Assembly: GCF_026151205.1 (NCBI RefSeq)
Contig: NC_087074.1
Coordinates: 3,410,001 to 3,474,000, forward strand
Direction: 5' to 3'
DNA: 64,000 nt
Source: Bolinopsis microptera
Taxonomy: Eukaryota > Ctenophora > Tentaculata > Lobata > Bolinopsidae
This document shows, piece by piece, positions 30,541-43,403 of this stretch; position 1 is the first letter of the stretch; each line of letters opens with the position of its first letter. The notes under the pieces were generated by a model, which ran no database searches, was not told the origin of the DNA, and was given only the letters and a program-made list of their open reading frames with translations. Made by a program: the position numbers and the translations under genes.

Positions 30541-31328
30541 CAGTATAAATTCAATGCGATACAAAATTAGCATGGGTTTCTAAATTTCCTGTATTATTAC
30601 CTCGATTAGAATATAATGTTACTTTATCACCATACCTATGTTTATAAACTAGTTATTTTGCCAACAAAGAGCAAATAAAGTTATAATTAATGATGCATAA
30701 TGATAGCTTGTAAACCCCAGAAGTTTCCAGTATCGTTATGGATTGTTACACTTACCGAGCCTGGTGACACAAAGCCAAAATCTGGGACCGGCTCAAAATT
30801 TTTAAAGAAATTAATGGCCTTCGTATCATTCATTCCTGTAGATTTGAGTGCGGAAGGGCGGTGAAAATTTCATAAGAGTTATGAAAAATTGTGATAAGAA
30901 TGTATTTTGACTCTGCACAGCTGTGAAGTGGAAGTGCATACTGCTGGTAGTGGCAGTTAAATGGATGTAAAATGTAATGTAGTACTATTCTATTAGTATT
31001 ACTGTAGCCCAAGATATATGTGCCAAAAGTAAAAAGTAAAAACTGAACAAGAAATATAAAATGTTACAAAAAATATACATTATTAAATTATAATTATACA
31101 TTATCAAAACGGTGGCTGTTCTTTACAAATTTTACTACTTTGAAGCTAGTCACTATAAGTATAACTCACTATACTAAAACAAAATTAAGGATTGAAATAA
31201 CCTAAAAACACCTTTTTATTACACGTGATCGACAACCACAATCAAGGGATATCAAAACACCCAAATAATGGATTGCCAGCAACTTTACGAAATTATCGTA
31301 ACTTTCTTATTTTACTATACTCTAAACT
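30541..31328. other. AT-rich spacer, no gene seen
   Basis: Between the LINE and the 3' end of the first DSL-sushi gene. Contains its presumptive 3' UTR only. Confidence 0.4.
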
Positions 31329-33376
31329 CTAAAAATCAACGTCCTCTACTCCAAGTTGTGAGTTGAGCTTAAGGTTAACTCTAATTTGCTGGCTGCTTGC
31401 TTCCTGTCCGGGACCTGACTGTCCAGCAAGATGTGGCTTGTCTGTGTAATCAGGCTCAAATCCCACTTCCTCAACAAACTGTGATTTGTGTTCTGATGAT
31501 ATTCCGTAACTTGGACTATGAAACTCAGAGCTGATGAAATAACTCGCAATGTAGTTCATGGTGAGTACCGCCGAACTGAACGTTACCAAGACTCCGGCCA
31601 GTACAAATAGTCCAATGTTTCTTAGACCTAAAAATATTTAAATGGTAACCCATTAAATACCAGTTAAATACCATAAATCTTACAGACCTTTGCGGTAGAT
31701 TTGTTTCTATACCTTTTATCTAACTGTACTCAAAACTTACGGTCTATTTTCTTGTCGATATTGTCAACTATTGGAATACAAGAGGGGACAGTCGAGTTCC
31801 AATTTCCAGTATCTAAACAGGTCATGAGGGGAGATGTGGAGAGATAGGAAAGGTAGGGACCCTGACAACTAAAAGTGAGAGTGTACCCCACTTCCAAAGA
31901 GTCTGTTTTGTAGGTCGACGGAACTATCGTGGAGTTGGCTTCTTGGACAGAGGGGCAACTTTCTGGAGAAGCCTCTAGGAAGGGTAAAAATATTTCAAAT
32001 TATGAATTCATCCACAGCTTAACATCAACTACCCCTGGTTAGGCTTTACCACATTTTGACTCATTTACTGAACATTTAATTGTAAAAATACCTGTATCGC
32101 ACTCCGCACCTGTCCAGCCAGGTTTACACTCCTTGCTCCCGTCCTCCTGGTTACATGTGTACTTGTCCGTCTCCGCACAGTGGAAACAGTTTGAAACTTC
32201 CTCGTCCATATTGTCAGGTGTTAGAGGTTTTCTGTAGTATTCAGGTGCACACTCAATCTGGAAATGTTATTTTGAGACCACTGTTGAAGAATGAAGATGA
32301 TAGATAATGGTTTATGAAACTTTATTTTTCTTTATTTGTTTCTTTGCACGACCGTATTGTGCTTACCTATCTTTAGTGATGGTAATCTTCAGAATGCTTT
32401 ACATGTTATGACATCAACATATTCTATAGGGAACTTAGATAATTTTGAAGATCATGATTTGTACGTACAGAAGTGGTTAAGTTAATAGAGGAGTGCTCAT
32501 CAGTGAGAGTAATAGTTACTGGACCCCATGTGTCGAATGTCCGCTTGTACATTAACCGGGCCATCATTACTCTGTCTCCGTTCGTCCTCCTGTGCCAAAC
32601 GTCTAGTAAGAGTAGTAGCTCGCTTATTCCCTACCGGAATTCAAAAGTTGGACTTTAAAGTTAAGACCATTCGAATTTGGATGCAAAATAAAATTGCAAC
32701 AATTTCCTTTACTTTTCAGAAATTAGATTGTAAATTTCTTATCAACTAGATCCTTAGATCATAAAATGCACAAAAATAATACTCTTTCAATGATATAACC
32801 TCCACGTTCTTTAGTTGTATAGCTATAGTCAGTTTTACTAACCTTTGTAACCGTTTGTTCCACCTCTGTTCCAGGAAAAGGATTGGGTATGGTTGAACCG
32901 TCTTGTATTGTTATCGTATCCGTGAAAATTATGTTGTCCTCGTTTACTGGGGGCGTCTCAAAGCTGTGATATACAGTATTTCGTTTACCAAAATAAGTCA
33001 CATTTAATAAAATTGGATTGGGCAACGAAGTTAAAAATGTTGTGAGAGCACGTTAAACCCAGTAGCTATTACATGCTGAACCATATCTACAGTTTTGAGT
33101 TTTTGTAAATTGTATTAATAATTTCTTAGCTTACGTAAAACTGATTGGTTTGATAAGTTTGAACTCAAATTCCATGTCACAAGGGGTCGCGTCCGGGTTG
33201 CAAAGTTGGTCGTCTTGAGCTTTAGAGTTGTCTTCGTTGGTGTACTTATTTAACTTCACTGTAACGAGGGTGTGGCCTCTGGCCGCAGAGAAAATAGCCA
33301 TTATTATTAAGAGATAGAGTTGAAGTTGGCTTAGTGAGGTTAAACGGGGGTAACATCTAAGCTGACGAATTTCCAT
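31329..33376 (-). CDS. DSL-sushi type I membrane protein A, 6 exons, about 407 aa
   Basis: Likely cell-surface signalling protein of Notch-ligand type; receptor not known. Exons are 33376-33135, 32963-32843, 32630-32469, 32257-32092, 31974-31741 and 31627-31329, with phases 2,0,0,1,1 all matching. Signal peptide about 1-34; N-terminal MNNL-like region to 175; DSL domain with six Cys at 178, 199, 202, 210, 219, 228, where the C1-C2 gap is stretched to 20 residues against 7 in its paralogues; one sushi domain (about 237-302, with MTC and GNWNSTVPSC); TM about 312-334; a 73-residue tail ending VEDVDF. Signal peptide and first MNNL part share one exon, as in the + strand paralogue at 55 kb. Start codon chosen because a good signal peptide follows it. 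Domain calls are mine from cysteine spacing. Confidence 0.82.
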
Positions 33377-34108
33377 TGAGCTTTAGATAGGCTGAAGAGT
33401 AGTCGATTTAGACCAAGAGTACGCGGTAACAGATCCAAACTGACCTCTCATGGACTCACAAAACTAAAAAAAGCAAAGTACTCCTCCACAGGACATATCC
33501 TTCGTCACGAAAGTAGAACAGTCCAACGGCTCAGACAAAGATGAATGCTAAGCTTAAAGAGCGAGACGTGATTCCCGGTCATTCCGATAGTATTTTTAGC
33601 GCCCGAAATTAGATTTAGGTGTTATTAAGTGTCTCTGGGTTTCTCGAGGTGGCCTGGATTACTCCCCACACGGGTAGGCCTCAACTGAATATTACCGGAG
33701 TGATATTTGTTCAGGGAGATCGGTACACAGTTATACACAGGTAATAAGTTAATGATGCCATACTATTACTTTATTCGTGAGACAACTGAATAACTCAAAT
33801 ACTATTCTCGATAAGACAAATAACTTTCATTCTATTGTTCACTTTTAGTATTATAGATTATGGTCACGTTTTCTAAAACATCTGTCAAAGGACTAAAAAT
33901 GATTTATCTAAATCTACACGATCACAATATGATAAATTAACATAGGATAAGATTCTTACTAAGAATACAAATACGTCTACAAAATAATATCAATAATAAG
34001 TTAAAGAAAATACAATTTACTGTTCTTCATAGCTATTTCTAAATCTATTGCTCCTATATCAATTCCATTTGCTATAATATTGATGTATCAAATTAAATAC
34101 ATTATTAT
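33377..34108. other. Spacer between DSL-sushi genes A and B
   Basis: Holds the upstream region of gene A and the 3' UTR of gene B. No TATA box or other clear element noticed. Confidence 0.4.
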
Positions 34109-37100
34109 CTAAAAATCATAATCAAATTCGTCGTGCACAAACCCCTGATTGAAATAACCATCATTTTTAACCGCTGATACATCGGACTCAGTATCTACAT
34201 GTCCTATACCTGTACTTTGTGTCGTACTTCTTTTCTCATTTCCATAAAGTTTCTCTTTAGAACTTGGTGAAATCTTCATTTTCTCCTTCTGTCTCTTGTG
34301 TGCAAAACAGTAGACAGTAATAAATGTGAAGAATGCCAGAAGTGTTATCCCAGCCACAAATAGTGCACTGTTCCCGAGTCTTCGTTCCAGATTATCTTCA
34401 ATTATTTCTGTTTCATTTTCTCCTAAGAGTAAGGGTATATATTAGTTCGCATATATACGGATACTTATAATATAATAGAAAATTTGAACCGAATTTTCAT
34501 AAGCAGCCTTAACTCCAAAAAATTCTCCACAACTACTTTTTGAAAAGAAATATTTGTCTGATAATTTCTAAATTTCCGGTAATTACCCGTTGCAATGCAA
34601 TCTATGAAACGTCTGGCCCCCTCCCGAACAGCCTCTCCAGAATAGTCCCTCCAAACCCCATCCTCATCACACTCCAGACCCTGGTACCTAACCAGAGGTA
34701 CGTAGTGAGGGGCACAGTGCGGGGTAGGTGCTGAACCGTTACCTGGCTCCGCACACGCGTTCAGGGAGCTGTATGTTAGTGATCCGTGTGTTGGTTCTTT
34801 TAACTTAGCACAGCTCTTACACGCATCTTCACCTGTTGTTAGAGGGGTTTAACGAGGGTTTGTGTGATTGTTAACAGCAGTTTCTAGTGTAGTGATAACT
34901 GAGCTGCTTCAACTATTCTCTCAGTGTAAACTTATGGCCTATCAGCAAGAGAAGTCAGAAGCTAACATATAAAGTAGTATCATGTTTCTGACATACTAGC
35001 ATATGTATCTTAAAATCAGATTAGCAGTGTACGTTTAAAGGTGCATTCTAAAACTTACGGCAGGTGGGAAGGTTGCAGCCCCAGGTCCCATCCTCCTGAC
35101 AAGTGATATTCAGATAACCCGCCCCAATAGAACTGGCATCCTGCCAAAGACTGAATCCTGAGTCACATGACAGTCTGACGGTTTCACCAGGGGAACTGTC
35201 TTCTGTGCTGCTGGACAGGAGGTGGAGGGAGTTTACTGTTGGACATCCTGAAATTATAAATTGTAATCTTAAGCTTTGGCCAGTTAAAGTTTCAAATGTA
35301 GCATTTGCAACATAAGCAATCTTTGAACACAACGCATAATCTAGCACCTTAATTAAATATAAGATCTTACATAGCAAATTGAGTCAGGTATTTGATCTTA
35401 CTCTTAATCTCAGTGCAAATGTTAGAGAAGTTATTGAAACTCCACCCCCCGTCACCCCCACATGTCAGCGAGTTACCCAGCACCTCCGTGTTCAGCTCAT
35501 ACTCCGGGTCACACTCGACAGTGACGGTGTCTCCCTCGTAATATGTTACTTGTGGCGTACTGGTCACTCTACCGTCCGTTATCACTAGTCCCGACGTACA
35601 TGTTACTTCTGGAAAGTTGAATCCTTTTATCAATTATCATTCCATTTGGATATCAACGAATGATCTTTAATCATTTGAAAAGCTATAACGTTCAAGGTTA
35701 GATTAACACGAGATCCTTGATTTTAAACTGCTCTGATCGTCGAATACCATTCCTCTAAGAATATAGTAACTGTTTTGTAATCATCTGAATATTAGTAACT
35801 GTTGTCCAAGTGCCACTTACTTTTGGTACAGACGTTAGTAAAATCCTGGTAGCTCCATTGTCCTGTACCCTCACAAGTTAACACGTTGCTCTGCAGTTGA
35901 GAGTTGAGCTTATACTCTGGATCACACTCTATTGTAATCGTCTCCCCCACTGAGTAGATTGCTTGCGGAGAACTGGTGACTGTTCCCCCCGTCATGTCCA
36001 GATCAGACGTGCAGGTTCCTGCGGTTATGCATTATCTAACTTTTGTAGGTCCCAAATCAGGTAAGAAAAAGTGTTTTTTTTTTTCTTCAGTATGACATGT
36101 GTTACCAGGATGAAGAATTAGAACATTTATACTTTGCGTACACTTACTTGTAAGACAGTCGTCCCCGGTCCAACCCCCCAGACAAACTGGATCTCCAGTG
36201 ACAGGATCACAAGTGAAGTGTCCCAAGTTATCATCTTGTTCTACACAGAATACACTGCAGTCAAAGTAATAGTTCTCTTCACATATCACCTGTTAAATGT
36301 CAAGTTATTGTTAAAATGCCCATAGCCTCCTTAGACTTCAATGCCCCGTATATGATGTTCATGCATCTAAGCCGAATTTATTGATGATACGGCCGGAAGA
36401 AGTTTAAATGTAACTGTGAGTTTTCAAGGAATCTTGATATGTTGATGGACATTTTAGTCGCTCACCTTAAAGCTCAAAGTCATGGTCAGAGAACCATCTG
36501 TCAAGGTTTTGTCGTAGATAACACCAGTTGTGACATCTTCTGTTAGCTCCAGTGTTGCCATGTTTATTTTACGGTTGTGTGAGTAGTCGTCAACTTCAAC
36601 TTTTACACTGAACTGCACCAACTTTTTCTGAAACAAACTTACGTGTATTTAAAGTAGCTTAGGTTATATTATACTACAAACTTAATGTTTTTCCTAGTTT
36701 GCACTCAATAGTCTTATGGTCCTGAGAAAATCAATTTCTAAAATTATGGAACCTGGGAGGGAGCAGAAATGCTGACTGGGTTATTGAACTCAGTTCCAGG
36801 TTTATCATTTAAAGCTCCAGCTCCAGTTTGATCCAATGTTAAATCACCTTGTAGTTTGATATTGTCTGTTTTATAACTGAAACGATAAAACTCAATATCT
36901 ACAGAATCCTATCGCTTTTAAGTTTAATACAGTAACAGAATCCAGTAAAAAATTTGTTAAATGGCTTTTCTAAATATGGAACTTAATCAAATTATTTAAA
37001 AAAATCTAGACAGACTCACCGGTGCAAATCAGGTTCTAGGAATTCAACTTTTATTTTGATGTCACAGAGACTGTCCTTGCAAGTAGATCCATCAGATAGT

Positions 37101-37376
37101 TTACTGTCTGGGGTTGAAAGTGTCTGGAAGACGACCTCTACCTGGCCTAATCCTGCAATCTAGTTGGAATTATGATTAGAACTTTCTCCACAATCACCCA
37201 TTAGATTAGAAAAATATAATGATCTTTGCTGCTTTAAGCATTACAAAACGTCGGCGAATGTTCTGATTTACCGTCTTGGATTGTAGAATCTATTTTACCT
37301 GAGAAATGAGACATTGAATGAGGAATATATAGAAAAACTTGAAGGATCGAACTCTCGACTCTCGTTTCTGCATCAT
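34109..37376 (-). CDS. DSL-sushi type I membrane protein B, 10 exons, about 599 aa
   Basis: Exons are 37376-37299 (signal peptide, 26 codons), 37159-37020, 36876-36753, 36627-36466 (MNNL-like), 36289-36148 (DSL), 36018-35821, 35608-35402, 35247-35059, 34832-34587 (four sushi-type modules) and 34422-34109 (TM and tail). Every junction is in phase. The DSL cysteines 171, 179, 183, 195, 204, 213 have the spacing of Delta/Jagged (C-x7-C-x3-C-x11-C-x8-C-x8-C), with CSVFC and GHFTC, both typical of true DSL domains. The fourth sushi module is atypical, with extra cysteines. TM about 514-536; tail ends NQGFVHDEFDYDF. EGF repeats, always present in canonical Notch ligands, are absent. Confidence 0.88.
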
Positions 37377-39900
37377 AACGTCATTGATCAAAAGCGTCAA
37401 GAAGTCTTAAAACTCAGCGGCAGGGTTAAGCATCTTTTAACACTACAATCATACTGAAACGGAGATTATGAAAAAACATTTTTCCCTGAAACTTAAGATT
37501 CGAAGGGCCTAGTTCAAGATAACGTCATCAAAACAGAACAGGTGGGGCGTATCAGTTTATAACCATGTACTGTGTCTAGTGGGACAATTGACCGGCAAAC
37601 TTCATTATTTGATTAATGTTATCTGGTCACCTGGGGTCCCGGTACTTCAAACTTACGCCTGGGTTGAGACCTGAGTGCTGTCAGAAATAACGCTGACCAG
37701 TGTACTGGCACCTGGTTTCAGAGCTTAGGTGAAAGCACCCACGCGCCGGTGGACTGCACCACGATAGCACCACGATAGCACCACGATAGCACATGGGTTG
37801 GGTTGGTTGTGTTTATATCAGCTGGACCATAAGACCATGGAACTGGAACACCCGGTTCCCATTCAGAATTTGTGAGAACTACGTCTCATTCAAATTCTTA
37901 TATTGGTAACAGCTGATATGTTTATTGGGAATGGTAAAACTGTGTAATGAAATTTCCTAAAATTCTAAAGCACGCCATTTCAATTTGTAATTACTTGGAA
38001 ATTAATATCCAAAAGGGATCCTAATTAGGAAAACAAGGGAGGAAAAGTTTCTGTATCGTCAATAAGATATGCTGGGTGTTAAGCAGCGTCAGATTGGCAA
38101 GCAAAGTTTTCTGCTAAAAACTGTTATGTCGAGATCTGAGCTAGTGCTAATATCTCACTCTTACCCTCATCTTCGCAAACAAACAACACAAATAAGATCT
38201 TTAGTTCATCAAAATTCAAAGCATATAATGGATGTAAAAATAGACACTCGAATTGTGGAGAGATGTAATATTTTGAACTTGGTTCACGAGACTTTTCTCT
38301 TTAAATTTAAATACCGACTCGAAAAAAGTGCATTTTTGCCGTTTTAATCAGTTTTAGTTCTTGCTCCCACGTAGTAGGCCATCAGAAAGGGCAGTTAAAA
38401 CTTAATTTCAAGATAGCAACAAAGCTCCCTACTGAAAAAACTCGATGAAGTTTTATGTTGGTGTCGTAGTTCAAGTCAAGGGTCAGCGTGGTAATGAAAT
38501 GATAGTTCCAAGATAGCTGTAGTCGACGAGTAACTAAGGCTTAACGAAATTAACCAAATCAGTGAGGCGGTTCAAATCAGGAAATTGGAACTATTTTTTC
38601 TGAAATTTGTAAGTGAATCAGTGGCTGAAGCCAATATTCATCCATTAAAATGTGCCTAACTTTTTGTGTCTGTGTGTGTGTGGCAAATAATGAGATTATG
38701 ATATCATGATTTAGTGCTGTTGATGCAATAGTGTGGTGGATTTGGATAAGCCAGTTAGAAATTAGAAGACTAGTTCCGGACAAAATGAGAGAATATAAAC
38801 TTTTATGTAGTTCAGATAAGAAATAACCCAGTTTACCAGACTGGTACGTGGTTATGCGTAATTTAGAGTATGCGATAAAAAACATTTCACCCTCTTTATT
38901 GCTGATTCATGCTGCCATCAGATATACCAATTTTTTGGGTAAATATTCAGAATATGATTAATAACTCATTCATATTCTGGAATTCAACTTAATGAATGGG
39001 TAGCTGGCTACACTGTAATTAGCCGACAGAAGTACAGTCAACATAACGATAAAGGAAGGATTGAAAGTGAGTGGGGTAATGCGGCACCAAAGGTTTACCG
39101 AGGCAGTCAGACTCAGCTTTCTAGTCCACCAGACTTTGCTGCGGCTCCACTTTAATCTATTGTGCGGCATGCAAAATTTGTGGACTTCACTGTTTCCTTT
39201 TTTAAGTGCCCTAGAATGTCACCAATCACGTACTACACATGACACAAAACAAATACTGGTGTTTATTAATATGAAGGTTAAAAACAAATGGTTGTATTAA
39301 AACCAATGAACCACAAATCAGATCCATTTCTGAAGTCGAATGTGGTCGAATATATAAACAATTATAAAATTATTCATTTAAGAAACATGATGGCTTCAAT
39401 TTGGACTCGGCTCCGTTTCTTCGTGTTCAGCTTTTAGTTCCATACTTTGTATCTGATTTTATAATCGCAGCTTCATTTTAATTTCTTTTATTGATCCCAA
39501 TGTGCAGTGGTGGATCAATCAGAGTAATGGGTCATTACCCATAGTTACCCATAGTTACCCATAGTTACCCATAGTTACCCATAGTTACCCATAGTTACTA
39601 TCATGTTCTGTTTTTTTAATTTAAATTGTAACATAAGTGTTACTTTTTGATTCTGCTCAAGTGAAAAAGTAAGGGCACACCATTTTGAGAAATAAAAGTA
39701 AAATGTTAATTTTACTAATTAAAATTCAACATAGTGAATCATTACCTATTTTATCAAGCTATTGTTAATTGTCGGATGATCTAAATCTAAATCTTTGGTC
39801 AAAATATTCTAAGCATGACAATGAATAAATTTAATAATCTATCCTATCTGATGTAAAAAAGTCTGGATGTTTAGGAGTCTGGAATTCATAAGAGTATTGG
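37377..39900. other. Spacer between DSL-sushi genes B and C
   Basis: No gene seen. Contains three copies of gcaccacgata (37755-37790) and six copies of gttacccata (39531-39597). Small plus-strand ORFs (38069-38347, 39061-39300) lack any support. Confidence 0.45.
39531..39597. repeat. 11-bp tandem repeat (gttacccata), six copies
   Basis: Direct repeats of ttacccatag. Resembles neither vertebrate telomere repeat nor the other repeats in the window. Confidence 0.85.
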
Positions 39901-42900
39901 TTAAAATTCGTAATCAAATCCATTGCCTGTAAATCCGTGATTGACATAAGCAGCTGTTGGTATCAGTCCGTTGTTATTCTTAACGACAGGGAAATTTTGT
40001 GTACTCTGTACATTTCCAATTGCAGTAGATGTAAGTGTTCTCATTTGTCTTATCGCATCCTCTGGCACATAACTCTTCCTTCTTGGAGACACTTTCCTCT
40101 TCTCTTCTCGCTTCCGATACAGAAAACAGTAGAGGAAGATGATGCCGAAGAAACTAAACAAGGTCATAGCGGCGATTATCATTGTGCTTCTGGCTAATCT
40201 TTTTTTCAGCGCATCCTCACTCACGTTGATGTCAGAATCGCCTGCGATATATTTTGTAAAACCAACCTATTATGCAACTACAATTATAATTGTCAACATG
40301 AAACATCCAAGGAGCAAGCACTGATCAATATTGGTAATTTAGCTGAATATGTTTCGGAACATTGTTTCAACAAGATAACTTAAAATATCACAGGAGAACC
40401 TCTCTACGAGTAACATGTCACCTGTGGGGATGCAGTCGATGAGGAGTTTACCCCCCTTCTTCTCGACACGCTGACCAGCTGAGTTAACCCATTCCTTGTC
40501 CTGACCACACTTTAGTCCCTGATACCTCACCAGAGATGTGTAGTGAGGGTAACAGGCAACACTGACAGTTGAGTTGATGTTAGCGTTCAGGCAGTGGTTC
40601 ACGGAGAGGTAGGTTAGTTTGCCGTGTTTTGGTTCTCTTAGTCGGCTGCACCCTCCACACCCACCTGAGGGGTGTTATAATAGTTTCATAAAGAAGTGTT
40701 AAGTGCTCAGTTTTATAAGTACTGAGACTGAAGAGTGGGGGGGGGGGTGAAAATAGAACCTTTATGTCCTAATTCTTCTCTCTGATAAATTATGAGTATG
40801 TAGATTGTAGATGACGTCAGCGATTAAAATGAAATTATTGACATCACCCACACACTTATCGGTACTGAAGTATCGCTAACATTTTAATTAACACTTCAAA
40901 TTTTTGTCGTTAGTTGCGTGGCGACATATAATTTAAGAATATACTTAAGCATTCTGCAGGACCCCTTCCCACCTTTATCCTCAGTACTGTTAATCTATTA
41001 AAATCCACCCGAATGTCCGTTACCAAATATTAATAATACACATTCATTGTTTTAAATAAGTAGGAAGATTTGAGAATATCAACTCACAAACAAAATATTG
41101 ATCATTGAACGTAAGTCTCCAAGATCTCCACTAGATCTTGATATTTTCTGCCACTTATTCATTCCTTAATCTGATTACCCCTTCAAATTAAGTATACTCA
41201 GGAAACTGATAGGAAATAAGGGCCCTTAATTCACAGTATCAGACACAGGGACACGCGGTATCCAGATAACCCTCCTAAATCTTATGGTAATCTTCTGTGT
41301 GACCTTGAGAGCAGCCAGTGTGATTGGAGAATGGGTGTTCAATCTGTTCATTATGACGTTGCTAGGTGAAATGTCATTATAATGTTACGTTAGATATGGG
41401 AAGATTGAGGATGGCACAAAATCCATTGATCTAGGAACGGAGAAGGCAAAACAATCACTAAGAACAATTGTCCACATGGTCATGAGATACTGTCCTGCTG
41501 AGTGCTGAGTCTGCCGACTTTGAATTCTCTAACCTTATGTTAAAAAGGTAAACTAGTAAAAGGACGTTTAAAACTAAAAAGTTTTAACAATGGGCTTGGT
41601 TTAATCTAAAATAATAAAACACTGGAGCAGGCTGAGTGTGGTCTTATTCTCAGCCGTTAAAAACATGTTTAACGTTTGGCTGTTACTCGCCAATATGTTT
41701 TAACTCTTGTTATCCGCTCAAAGTTTACCTACTTTTGGTGCATATCTTTGCAAAGTCGACGAAGCTCCAATTTCCGTCTGCCTCGCAAGTCAGCACATTA
41801 CTTTGTAGATGAGGATTTAGCTGGTAATCCTCATCACACTCAATCTCAATCGTATCGTTCTCTTGGTAGATTGCTTGCGGAGTACTGGTGACTTTCCCTC
41901 CCGTGATATCAGGATTAGCCGTGCATGTTCCTGGGAGTTTAGAACTGAAACCTCGTCAGAGTGATTAATAACTGAACCAAAAACCTGTCATAATTATAAG
42001 TATCAGTCTTGAAGTTTTATCATTATGTCGCAGATTGCAGGAGTGAGTTATATTATACAGGCCTAATAATGCCTATAATGCATGTGGCCCCCTAGTTATG
42101 TTTTCCCCACTAATTACTTGTAAGACAGTCGTCCCCGGTCCAACCCTCCAGACAAACTGGATCTCCAGTGACAGGATCACAAGTGAAGTGTCCCAAGTTA
42201 TCATCTTGTTCTACACAGAATACACTGCAGTCAAAGTAATAGTTCTCTTCACATATCACCTGGAAAGGAGCAGGAAAATTAAAAATTCTGCGTGTCATTT
42301 AGATCGAGGTCGAAATGATAACTTTGAGGTAGTTTAAAACAGTGGAAATAGAGTTTACCTTGAAACTAAGTGTTAGATTTACAGAACCCTCCATTAATGT
42401 TCTGTTGTAGATAACACCAGTTGTTACATTTTCTGTTAGCTCCAGTGTTGCCATGTTTATTCTACGGGAGTTTGAGTAGTCATCAAGTTGTATCTCGACA
42501 CTAAACTGCGTTACTTTGTCCTGCAACGAACTTGCATTTATTTCAAGTAGTATAGGTTATATTTTGCTATGATTAAGAATTTATTGCCCTCTATTTTGCG
42601 TTCTTTAGTTGTTATTTGCTATTTCCTTAGAGTATACTATCTATACATTAATTAAATTATTTTACTTGAGATGGAGCAGTAACGTTGATTGGGTTATCAA
42701 ACTCAGTTCCAGGACTATCATTTAGAGCTCCTGCTCCTGTCTGAGGCAGCGTTTGAGCACCTTGCAGATCGAATTTGTCGGTTTTATATCTGAAATAATA
42801 CAAATCAATATCCCGGAAATTACAATAACACATTCATTCCTTCAAATTAAAATGAATGGTCTGCAGCAACAGCATTCAATAAAGCAACAAAACTACGAAA

Positions 42901-43403
42901 TTGAGGTGGAAGATTATATTTTGGTTATTCTTAGGATTAAAATTTGAATTTGATCCGACTCACGAATTCACATTAGGCTTCCTGAATATAACTTTCATTT
43001 TTATTTGACAAGTCCCATCTCTGCACGTAAAACCGCCAGATAGCTTACTGTCAGAAGTAGACAAAGTTTGAAAAACAGCCTCCACTTGTCCCAAACACGT
43101 TCCCTGGGTAATTTTGATTTATTTTTCAAATTCGTGTGATTCTGGTTTATCATTTGAAAAATAGATCTGTATCAGAAAACTTGTCCAAGAGGCCACATAT
43201 TTAATTCTTATATTATGGTCGCATATTATAATATTCTATGATAATTTATAAATTATCAAAGAATATTATAATATGCAACCATGATATAAGAATTAAAGAT
43301 AAGACTACCCAAGAGATTACATTACCTGATTGATAAGACTACTCAGGAAAAGAAGGTTGTATAATAGCTTTTTAGATTGCAGATCGAACTGTTCTCCTCG
43401 CAT
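39901..43403 (-). CDS. DSL-sushi type I membrane protein C, 8 exons, about 475 aa
   Basis: Exons are 43403-43326 (signal peptide), 43103-42964, 42789-42666, 42520-42359, 42259-42118 (DSL), 41930-41733 (sushi 1), 40664-40422 (atypical sushi) and 40241-39901 (TM and tail). The first five exons have exactly the same lengths as in gene B (78, 140, 124, 162, 142), showing tandem duplication. The second and third sushi exons of gene B have no counterpart here, and phase still agrees across the gap (A+GT). The DSL exon differs from that of gene B by one base (Gly to Glu before WTG). TM about 382-404; tail ends NHGFTGNGFDYEF. An unusual donor CAA|GTAAAA ends exon 3. Confidence 0.88.
43201..43296. repeat. 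96-bp imperfect palindrome in intron 1 of gene C
   Basis: Arms of about 47 bp (ttaattcttatattatggtc ... and its complement ending aagaattaa) meet at ataatttataaattat. A short MITE or foldback remnant. Confidence 0.8.

Noticed and set aside
32092-32257. Calling the third Cys-rich exon of gene A an EGF repeat
   Set aside because: Position, exon phase and the KPGWTGAEC ending match the DSL exons of its paralogues; only the C1-C2 gap is longer.
40735-40750. G-run as a quadruplex or regulatory element
   Set aside because: A single homopolymer-like tract in an intron, with no set of four G-tracts.
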